Source: CAMTWB01 sp037441775 (lineage in GTDB: Bacteria; Desulfobacterota; Syntrophia; Syntrophales; CAMTWB01). From it: a DNA stretch of 30,990 nt. This document shows positions 18,127 through 24,746 of this stretch, piece after piece; position 1 is the stretch's first letter; each line of letters begins with the position of its first letter. The notes under the pieces were generated by a model that was not told the DNA's origin, did not search any database, and was given only the letters and a program-made list of their open reading frames with translations. Position numbers and translations under genes: made by a program. The stretch is taken from the NCBI GenBank assembly GCA_037441775.1, contig JBBIRO010000038.1, positions 1-30,990 of the forward strand. The letters are read 5' to 3'.

Positions 18127-18687
18127 TTATGTTGATAATGGCTGGTATTTTTCTATTTATCCACCATTTTATCCGCACCATCCGGGGAGGGGAAGTCAGA
18201 GTTATTGCGCTTTGTCCATGCATGTTATCTGGCCGACTGTAATGGAATAGTTATCTTTGTTCCCGCATATCTACTTGACAGACTATTCTGTCCTGATTAT
18301 GGTCTTAGGGCTAAAAATTACATTTCCTCAACAGCATATCAACGATAATAAGGCGCTTATTAATCTTATGGCGTTTTCCATAAAATAAATTGCGCGACGC
18401 CCGGTAGAAATTGGAAAATTGCTTTCCGAATCTGCCAGGTGTGCGGGGGGATATCTAGTAGAGCCTATTATGAGGTGAACTGGTTCCGATGGTATAAATG
18501 AACTGCCGATTGTCTTTTGCCGGGATTGGATCGCTTGCATTAGGTTGCCGCAAAATATGTCCCTGATCGAGTTCCTTGGGGACAGCATGTAAGCTGCCCT
18601 CCCTTTTGTGGGCCTGGTTATGGTTGATCAAAGTATTAATGTGGCCACCATGAGTGGCATCTATGCAATCTCGCTCGAAAGGAAATT
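18127..18687. other. Gene-poor intergenic stretch
   Basis: No coding region is supported over these 561 bases. A minus-strand frame at 18328-18588 has no ribosome binding site and no recognisable domain. What can be seen is a strong orphan promoter at 18275-18303 (listed separately) and a GC-rich hairpin at 18578-18600 followed by TTTT at 18604-18607. Together these could delimit a non-coding RNA of about 300 bases. Confidence 0.5.
18275..18303 (+). promoter_or_regulatory. Orphan sigma-70-type promoter
   Basis: TTGACA (18275-18280), a spacer of exactly 17 bases and TATGGT (18298-18303) form a good promoter. The nearest downstream reading frame with a ribosome binding site starts at 18688, so it may drive a small RNA or a long leader for the small genes at 18688 and 18939. 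Confidence 0.55.
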
Positions 18688-18822
18688 ATGATCGAGCGTA
18701 TCCAGACGCTTACGGATTCGAAAGTGCTACTTATATCCGACAATCAAAAATACGCGGCCCTCGTAGCCCCCGAAGACATTCAGATCAACGGTAAGGTAAT
18801 CTGGTTTGGGGCAGGGAACTAA
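18688..18822 (+). CDS. Possible small protein, 44 residues
   Basis: A short frame from ATG with AAAGGAAATT just upstream, a plausible ribosome binding site. The product starts MIERIQTLTDSKVLLISDN and ends VIWFGAGN. It is mildly amphipathic, with no signal peptide and no domain I recognise. It precedes the DUF6868 gene by 116 bases. It could equally be chance in a gene-poor region. Confidence 0.25.
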   Translation: MIERIQTLTDSKVLLISDNQKYAALVAPEDIQINGKVIWFGAGN

Positions 18823-18938
18823 AACGATGAAACAGGATTGGAAGCCGCAAAGCTTATTCTAATCCACCACCATTTGTTTCGTCGCGCCTCTGCTACTGGC
18901 AATTTATGCTGGATCTAGAAAGATAAAGGAGGAAGATC

Positions 18939-19181
18939 ATGGATATTGAGACAATGACAAGATTCTTTATGTGGTGCACAATAATAAATGGCGGCATACT
19001 AATTTTGTGGTCAATATTTTTTATGCTTACGCCTGATTTCGTATATCGCCTGCAAAACAAATTCTTCCCCATTGCTCGTGAAACCTACAACTTGATTATT
19101 TACTCGCTTCTCGGATTGTTCAAGATTCTCTTCTTGGTCTTCAGTGTCGTACCCTATGTGGCTTTGTTGATTGTCGCTTAA
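18939..19181 (+). CDS. DUF6868-like small membrane protein
   Basis: An 80-residue protein with two hydrophobic segments, about residues 12-31 (CTIINGGILILWSIFFML) and 52-78 (LIIYSLLGLFKILFLVF...), joined by a loop with FVYRLQNKFFPIARE. This layout resembles a family of small two-helix inner-membrane proteins labelled DUF6868, which I match from memory. No function is known to me. AAGGAGGAAG lies just before the ATG, one of the best ribosome binding sites in the window, so it is translated despite its gene-poor surroundings. No partner gene is evident. Confidence 0.7.
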   Translation: MDIETMTRFFMWCTIINGGILILWSIFFMLTPDFVYRLQNKFFPIARETYNLIIYSLLGLFKILFLVFSVVPYVALLIVA

Positions 19182-19229
19182 AAACCATTCCGCGAGCCCT
19201 TCAGGTCAAAGTGCGACTAAAACCAATTT

Positions 19230-19246
19230 TGACGACTTCGTAATAA
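19230..19246. repeat. Solo left arm of the dispersed repeat
   Basis: TGACGACTTCGTAATAA matches the left/right arm consensus TGACGGCTTCGTAAAAA of the intact element at 28333-28459, and closely resembles the copy at 7886-7907. It lies between the DUF6868 gene and the SDR gene. Confidence 0.45.
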
Positions 19247-19350
19247 ATAAGCAAAACCGTAATTTGAAAACGGCCCAATAAAGTTGCTTTCGCCTTTATC
19301 AGGAAGCGGCAAAGGATGGATGTTCAATCATAAACTAAGGAGAATAAATT

Positions 19351-20130
19351 ATGGATTTGGGTATCGCAGGGAAGAAGGCCATCATCGGGGGCGCGAGCGC
19401 CGGTTTGGGCAAGGCGTGCGCGATGTCGCTGGCCCGCGAGGGAGCTGAGGTCACCATTGTCGCCCGCACACGCGCCAACATCGAGGCCGCGGCCGATGAA
19501 ATACGCGCGGCCACAGGGGTCAAGGTGACGCCTGTGGCCGTTGACATCAATAGCGATGAGGGTCGGGTGGAGGTGTTGAGGCTTTGTCCGGAGCCCGACA
19601 TCGTTGTCAACAACTCGGGAGGCCCGCCCTTCGGCAACTTCCGGGATTGGGACCGCGCCGCTTGGATCGCGGCGCTCAATGGGAACATGCTGGGCGCCAT
19701 ATTCATGATCAAGGATACCGTGGATGGCATGATCTCTCGCAAGTTCGGCCGCATCGTGAATATCACGTCGAGCGCCGTGAAGGCGCCGATCAGCATCCTC
19801 GGACTGTCGAACGGCGCCCGTTCCGGACTTACGGGATTCGTTGCCGGCGTCGCCCGCGAAGTGGCCAAGCACAACGTCACCATCAACAACCTGCTACCCG
19901 GCGATTTCGATACGGAACGCCATCAGTCCAACACGCTGGCCATGGCAAAGGTTCAGAACAAGACCTATGAAGAGATGAAGGCGATCCGTATCGCCCAAGT
20001 GGCCGCCGGCCGGTTCGGCACACCTGATGAGTTTGGCGAGTATTGCGCCTTTCTGTGCAGCGTGCAGGCAAGCTTCATTACGGGTCAGAACCTGCTGATC
20101 GACGGCGGCAAATACCCCGGGACCTTTTGA
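19351..20130 (+). CDS. Atypical SDR-family oxidoreductase lacking the YxxxK catalytic pair
   Basis: A 259-residue short-chain dehydrogenase/reductase. The cofactor motif GGASAGLGKA is at residues 13-22, with Arg39-Arg41 nearby suggesting NADP. VVNNSGG is at 85-91 (the usual NNAG), and catalytic-type Ser140/Ser141 in NITSSA. Where the catalytic Tyr-x3-Lys should lie, 13 residues after the Ser, the protein has Ser153-x3-Arg157 (LSNGARSGL). The C-terminal ITGQNLLIDGG is typical of the family. Related SDRs with SN-x-x-R are often annotated as 3-oxoacyl-ACP reductase-like, but classical SDR chemistry is doubtful. AAGGAG lies about eight bases before the ATG. It is convergent with the tricarboxylate-transporter cassette and could act on the same substrate, which is inference only. 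Confidence 0.85.
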   Translation: MDLGIAGKKAIIGGASAGLGKACAMSLAREGAEVTIVARTRANIEAAADEIRAATGVKVTPVAVDINSDEGRVEVLRLCPEPDIVVNNSGGPPFGNFRDWDRAAWIAALNGNMLGAIFMIKDTVDGMISRKFGRIVNITSSAVKAPISILGLSNGARSGLTGFVAGVAREVAKHNVTINNLLPGDFDTERHQSNTLAMAKVQNKTYEEMKAIRIAQVAAGRFGTPDEFGEYCAFLCSVQASFITGQNLLIDGGKYPGTF

Positions 20131-20152
20131 TTCATACGGGGGTGAGGCAAAA

Positions 20153-20202
20153 AACACATCCGCTTCGAGAAGAATTGATAAGAACCTGTTTTTGGATGTG
20201 TT
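20153..20202 (-). terminator. Possible terminator at the end of the tct cassette
   Basis: A perfect 9-bp inverted repeat, AACACATCC (20153-20161) and GGATGTGTT (20194-20202), has a 32-base loop. Read on the minus strand it is followed by TTTT, about 120 bases past the tctA stop. The large loop makes this tentative. Confidence 0.35.
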
Positions 20203-20325
20203 CCCCGCGTTCTGCACCCGTCGCGGTCCTTTCCTGATCGAATTTCGAATCTGAAGTCCGACCGCGCCGGTTGCTGAAAGGCGGGTATATCAGTTTTTAA
20301 GTTTTTTGAAATTCTGTCGATCGCA

Positions 20326-21840
20326 TCATTGTGCCGCTCGTGGCGAAGATAAGACTCCGCGGAGTTTGCCCCACAAAATCGCAAGTGCCGGCCAGAACGC
20401 AAGGATGAGACCGACGATCATCATCGCGCAGACAAGCCAGTTTGAAAAGAAAACGGTCAGATCACCCTGGGATCCCAATATTGCCTGGCGGAACGAGACT
20501 TCTGTCTTGTCACCCAGTACCAGGGCCAGGATCAGCGGCGCCAATGGATAATCGAGCTTCTTGAAGACATATCCGATCACACCGAAGGTCAGCATGACCC
20601 AGATATTGAACATGGCATTGTTCACTGTGTAGGCGCCGACCGCGCACACCACGATAATGACCGGGGCAATGATGGAAAAGGGGATGCGAAGGATCGCCGC
20701 AAACAGCGGAACAGTGGACAGGACGATGATCAGACCGACGATGTTCGACAGATGCATGCTGGCGATCAGACCCCAGACAAACTCCTTTTGCTCGATGAAC
20801 AGCAACGGACCCGGCTGGAGACCCCAGATCATCAGGCCTCCCAGCAGCACTGCCGCCGTGGCGGACCCGGGAATCCCTAACGCCATCATCGGCAGGAGCG
20901 CAGCGCAACCGGACCCATGGGCGGCCGTCTCGGGGGCAAGCACGCCATCCAGTTCCCCTGTGCCGAACTTATGGCCGTTCTTCGAGAAGCGTTTGGCAAG
21001 GCCATAGCTCATGAAGGATGCGGCCGTTGCGCCGCCCGGTTTGAAACCCATCCATGCCCCGATGATCGCGCCTAAAAGCAGCGTTAGCCAGTACTTGGGC
21101 AGCTTTTTCCATGTTTGCCAGACGACCTTCACGTTCATCTTGGCATGCAAGCCTTCGAATCTGAGACCCTCCTCCATGCTGAGCAGGATTTCCGCGACGC
21201 CAAACAGGCCGATCACCACCACCAGGAAATCGACGCCCCGCAGCAGCTCAGACCAACCGAAGGTGAAGCGGAGCGTGCCGCTGACGTTATCCATGCCGAT
21301 CTGCGCCAGGCCGAAGCCCAGCATCAGGGCAATGACGGTTTTGAACGGGTCCTTACCCGTGCCGATAAAACTGGCAAAGGTTAAAAAATAGACGGCAAAG
21401 AATTCAGGCGGACCGAAGTGCAACGCAAAATTTGCCACCAGCGGCGCAAGAAAAGTGATCATCAAAATGGAAAAAAAGGCGCCGAAGAACGATCCGGTGA
21501 AGGAGGCCGTGAGAGCTTCGCCGGCCCTGCCCTGCTGGGCCAGGGGGTAGCCGTCGAACGTGGTGGCCACCGAATGGGATTCACCGGGAATATTGAACAG
21601 GATCGATGTGATGGCCCCCGCAAACAGCGAGCCCCAATAGATACACGACAGCATGATGATCGCCGAGGTGGGAGACATGGTAAACGTGAGCGGCAGCAGG
21701 ATTGCTACCCCGTTTGGCCCTCCCAGGCCCGGCAGTACGCCGACGAGTATGCCCAGTATAAGGCCGACCGCCATCATGCCGAGGTTATACCAGCTGAGTA
21801 TAACTGAAAAACCATGGAATAGATTGAACAGATCCTCCAC
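20326..21840 (-). CDS. tctA: Tripartite tricarboxylate transporter, large permease subunit TctA
   Basis: A 504-residue polytopic inner-membrane protein with about 11-12 helices. It shows the TctA signature GLGGPNGVAILLPLTF followed by AIIMLSCIYWGS and SILFNIPGE (about residues 38-88), repeated in inverted form near GIPGSATAAVLLGGL (about 320-340), as usual for this family. It forms the transport channel of a TTT system that takes up a carboxylate delivered by a periplasmic binding protein. The start is GTG, with GGGAGG eight bases upstream. It is the last gene of the minus-strand cassette, 41 bases after tctB. Family members carry citrate, aromatic acids, C4-dicarboxylates and others, so the substrate is open. 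Confidence 0.93.
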   Translation of the reverse strand: MEDLFNLFHGFSVILSWYNLGMMAVGLILGILVGVLPGLGGPNGVAILLPLTFTMSPTSAIIMLSCIYWGSLFAGAITSILFNIPGESHSVATTFDGYPLAQQGRAGEALTASFTGSFFGAFFSILMITFLAPLVANFALHFGPPEFFAVYFLTFASFIGTGKDPFKTVIALMLGFGLAQIGMDNVSGTLRFTFGWSELLRGVDFLVVVIGLFGVAEILLSMEEGLRFEGLHAKMNVKVVWQTWKKLPKYWLTLLLGAIIGAWMGFKPGGATAASFMSYGLAKRFSKNGHKFGTGELDGVLAPETAAHGSGCAALLPMMALGIPGSATAAVLLGGLMIWGLQPGPLLFIEQKEFVWGLIASMHLSNIVGLIIVLSTVPLFAAILRIPFSIIAPVIIVVCAVGAYTVNNAMFNIWVMLTFGVIGYVFKKLDYPLAPLILALVLGDKTEVSFRQAILGSQGDLTVFFSNWLVCAMMIVGLILAFWPALAILWGKLRGVLSSPRAAQ

Positions 21841-21881
21841 TTGACAGTCCTCCCTAAAGGGTTTGCTTCAGTTTATGCAGT

Positions 21882-22397
21882 TCAATAGCCGAACAGGGAT
21901 TCCAGCGGTCCTTTGGGCAACGGAACCATGAACTGAATTTCAAACATCCAGAAAAGCATCGCGGAGATACTGACGCTGACCAAGATGATTTTAAGCCAGC
22001 CGAACCCGGCCATCGCCCGCATGAAACCGCCGATGAAAAGGGCAGAGGCGACATAGATGCCGATGATCTGGGTGACCAACACATAGAGAAAAGCAGGAAT
22101 CAGCACGCAAAGCACATGCTTGAAACTGTCCCAGGAAACGAAGAGCTCCTGCTTACCCTTTTTGCCGAAAAACGCCCTGGAAAAAACGACGAGGCTCGAA
22201 ATACAGATGATGACGCCGATACGGAACGGAAAGTAACCCGCCGTGGGCCCATCAGAGGCCCATCCCATCCCGAGTCTCCGACCCTCTATTATCATCACCA
22301 CGCCGATGAAGAAGATGACAATTGCCACGGCGGCCTCAGCGACTTTAGAGGTCAACCAGGCTGATCTAGGTTTTCCCTGCGCTTGTTCCTGTTCCAT
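21882..22397 (-). CDS. tctB: Tripartite tricarboxylate transporter, small permease subunit TctB
   Basis: A 171-residue membrane protein with four hydrophobic segments (about residues 20-45, 55-75, 92-110 and 118-150), the TctB layout. It pairs with TctA in the inner membrane. Two ATG codons lie close together: the ribosome binding site GGGGAGG abuts the first one directly but is six bases from the second, so the second (22397) is preferred. The gene lies between tctC and tctA, the standard TTT operon order, after a strong intercistronic hairpin. Confidence 0.88.
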   Translation of the reverse strand: MEQEQAQGKPRSAWLTSKVAEAAVAIVIFFIGVVMIIEGRRLGMGWASDGPTAGYFPFRIGVIICISSLVVFSRAFFGKKGKQELFVSWDSFKHVLCVLIPAFLYVLVTQIIGIYVASALFIGGFMRAMAGFGWLKIILVSVSISAMLFWMFEIQFMVPLPKGPLESLFGY

Positions 22398-22437
22398 GAA
22401 CATCCTCCCCTGCTGAGCAGCGAAACGGCACGCCGGA

Positions 22438-22472
22438 CCTGCGGACCGGGTGAAACGACCCGAACCCGCAGG
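22438..22472 (-). promoter_or_regulatory. Intercistronic hairpin between tctC and tctB
   Basis: CCTGCGG/CCGCAGG (7 bp) and, inside it, CGGGT/ACCCG (5 bp) form a two-tier stem with the loop GAAACG. No T-run follows on the minus strand, so it is not a standard terminator. Such hairpins after solute-binding-protein genes are often taken to protect the upstream mRNA, giving more binding protein than permease. Confidence 0.55.
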
Positions 22473-22488
22473 AATCGTCGTGATTCAT

Positions 22489-23499
22489 TTATTTCTGAGC
22501 TGTAAACCCGGCTTCGGTCATCAACTTCACGTGTTTTTCCATATCTTTTTTTAGGAAATCGACAAACTCGTCTCCGGTGGCATATTGCCTGGTGAGCGCC
22601 ATATTCTCGGTATATTCGTGCCACTCCGGCTTGGATGTTACCTGTTTGAGCAGGTCCGCATAGAAGGCAGCCTGTTCCTTGGTTGCTCCCGGTGGCAGGA
22701 AGAAGGCACGTAGCATCTGGTAGCTCACATCGATTCCCTGTGACTTGCAGGTCGGGATATCGGACCAGGCGATGTCCGTAACTTTTTTCTTATAGTCCAT
22801 GGTCTTTTCAGAGAAGACGCACAGGGGGCGCGCCGTACCGGCCCGCCACTGGGCAATGTTTTCGCTGGGGTTGTTGACATTGGCAGCAATGTGCTTACCG
22901 GCCAGTTGCGTCTGAGCCTCGCCGCCGCTTGAATAAGGAATGTAGGGTAATTTCTTCCCAACAAATTTCTCGAACGCAACCCATATGATCTGATCTTCTC
23001 TTTTCGATCCCGTGCCGCCTACCTTAAAGGTTCCATCTGGCGCCGCTTTAACGGCATTCACAAAGTCCTTCGCTGACTTGTACGGTGCATCGGAATGGAC
23101 CCACAGAATAAAATCATCCAACGCGACCTTGGCTACCGGGGTGAATTGATCCCAACTGAGCGGCAGATTCTGAGCGATCGGCAGCGTATAGATGAGGGAA
23201 AACGCGACCAGGAGCTTGTGAGCATCACCCTTGGCCATTTTTACCTCCATGGCGCCATCGGCGCCGCTCGCTCCGCCCTTATTAAAGATCATTACTGGCT
23301 GTTTCATCAATTTGTGCTTGATGATGATGCCCTGGATGGTGCGCGCCATCTGATCCGACGCGCCGCCCGCACCGGCCGGAACGATGAACTCCACTGGCTT
23401 GGTGGGTTCCCATGCGGCGGCCGGGGTTGCCATCGCCACACCGGCCAGGATGATTGCTGTCAACAGGATACTTGATGATAACATTCTACTTTTTCTCAT
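22489..23499 (-). CDS. tctC: Tripartite tricarboxylate transporter substrate-binding protein, TctC/Bug family
   Basis: A 336-residue periplasmic protein. A signal peptide (MRKSRM then SSILLTAIILAGVAMATPAAA) precedes the mature start WEPTKPVEFIVPAGAGGASDQMAR, the conserved beta1 and loop region of Bug/TctC proteins that contacts the ligand carboxylate. The start at 23499 is chosen because AGGAGGAGG lies just upstream and the signal peptide begins there; a longer frame starting at 23565 adds 22 residues of polar sequence and is less likely. Bug proteins bind many organic acids, so the ligand cannot be named. It lies 62 bases after the aminotransferase gene, tying uptake of the substrate to the enzymes upstream. 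Confidence 0.9.
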   Translation of the reverse strand: MRKSRMLSSSILLTAIILAGVAMATPAAAWEPTKPVEFIVPAGAGGASDQMARTIQGIIIKHKLMKQPVMIFNKGGASGADGAMEVKMAKGDAHKLLVAFSLIYTLPIAQNLPLSWDQFTPVAKVALDDFILWVHSDAPYKSAKDFVNAVKAAPDGTFKVGGTGSKREDQIIWVAFEKFVGKKLPYIPYSSGGEAQTQLAGKHIAANVNNPSENIAQWRAGTARPLCVFSEKTMDYKKKVTDIAWSDIPTCKSQGIDVSYQMLRAFFLPPGATKEQAAFYADLLKQVTSKPEWHEYTENMALTRQYATGDEFVDFLKKDMEKHVKLMTEAGFTAQK

Positions 23500-23561
23500 T
23501 TTTCCTCCTCCTTCTTTTTTCGATTGGTGTTTTCGTTTCATGAAACGCCGGCAAATCAATT

Positions 23562-24728
23562 TCAACGCGCGGCAAGGAGATCCATTGCCGCCATGATGCC
23601 GCCCTTCCGATAGGGCACGCCCGCCAGGGCAAACCCCATCTCCACCCCTGCCAGAGTTCCGATCAGCGATAGGTCATTGAAATCCCCCAGATGTCCGATC
23701 CGGAAAACCCGGTCTTTCAGAAGACCCAGGCCGCTTCCCAGGGACATGTTGAACGTTTCGAGAACAACCTGCCGGTAGGCGTCCGCACCCTTCCCGTCCG
23801 GCATCAGCACCGTCGTCAGGATCGGGCTGTACTCCTTCGGTTCGAGACAGAGATTCTCGAGCCCCCAGACCTTCAGTGCCCGCCGCGTCGCTTCACCATG
23901 ACGGGCATGACGGGCGTAGACGTTTTCCAGCCCCTCCTCCTCCAGCAGTCTGAGGGCCTCCCTGAGGCCATAGAGCAGATTCGTCGCCGGGGAACTGTGG
24001 AAGAAGCCCGTCTTGTTGGCTGACAGTATCTCATCCCAGGCCCAGTAGGACCGTGGAAGGCGCGCGTTCCTGGAAGCGGCCAGAGCCTTGTCGCTGACGG
24101 CGTTGAATCCGAGGCCCGGCGGCAGCATGAGCCCTTTCTGGGAACAGCTCACGGTCACATCCACCCCCCACTCGTCGTGTCGGTAATCGACGGATCCCAG
24201 CGAGGAGATCGTATCCACCATGAAAAGAGCGGGATGGCCAGCGCGGTCGATCGCCCTGCGGATCTCGGCGATCCGGCTCAGGCATCCCGTCGAAGTTTCA
24301 TTGTGGACAACGTTCACCGACTTGATCTTGCGGTCACGGTCCTCGGTGAGTTTCGCCTCGACCAGGACCGGATCGACGCCGTGACGCCAATCCCCGGAAA
24401 CGAAATCCACCTCCAGCCCCAGACGGAGCGCCATGTTCTTCCACAGGGTGGAGAAATGCCCCGTCTCGAACATGAGGACCCTGTCCCCGGGAGAGAGGGT
24501 ATTGACCAAGCCTGCCTCCCAGGCGCCCGTTCCCGAAGAAGCGAAGATCACGACCTGGTTTTCTGTTTTGAAGACCCGCTTGCAGCCGGCGAATATCTCC
24601 ATGGCCAGGGCCCTGAACTCAGACCCCCGGTGATCGATGGTCGGTTTGGCCAGGGCCCGGAGCACCTGCTCGGGAACGTTGGTCGGTCCCGGAATTTGCA
24701 AGAAATGACGACCGCTCGGATAAGACAT
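23562..24728 (-). CDS. Class V aminotransferase, serine-glyoxylate aminotransferase type
   Basis: A 388-residue PLP enzyme of fold type I, class V. It carries the family start IPGPTNVPEQVLRALAKP, the cofactor-region ASSGTGAWEAGLVNTLSPGD (described by its G-T-G and E-A-G residues at 66-73), NETSTG at 143-148, the PLP-contacting Asp172 in MVDTISSLGS, and the Schiff-base Lys198 in SCSQKGLMLPPGLGF. The C-terminal GSGLG-x6-RIGHLGD contains the carboxylate-binding Arg. It resembles methylotroph serine-glyoxylate aminotransferase, which makes glycine and hydroxypyruvate. Related enzymes use alanine, aspartate or phosphonate/sulfonate amines, so the exact amino donor is unsure. It lies 18 bases after the CODH-like gene, with GAGGAGG upstream of its ATG, inside the cassette. 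Confidence 0.87.
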   Translation of the reverse strand: MSYPSGRHFLQIPGPTNVPEQVLRALAKPTIDHRGSEFRALAMEIFAGCKRVFKTENQVVIFASSGTGAWEAGLVNTLSPGDRVLMFETGHFSTLWKNMALRLGLEVDFVSGDWRHGVDPVLVEAKLTEDRDRKIKSVNVVHNETSTGCLSRIAEIRRAIDRAGHPALFMVDTISSLGSVDYRHDEWGVDVTVSCSQKGLMLPPGLGFNAVSDKALAASRNARLPRSYWAWDEILSANKTGFFHSSPATNLLYGLREALRLLEEEGLENVYARHARHGEATRRALKVWGLENLCLEPKEYSPILTTVLMPDGKGADAYRQVVLETFNMSLGSGLGLLKDRVFRIGHLGDFNDLSLIGTLAGVEMGFALAGVPYRKGGIMAAMDLLAAR

Positions 24729-24746
24729 AGCGCTTGTTCCTCCTCA

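Noticed and set aside
18328..18588. Minus-strand 86-codon frame in the gene-poor region
   Set aside because: It has no ribosome binding site, no domain and low-complexity composition, and it begins at the candidate terminator hairpin.
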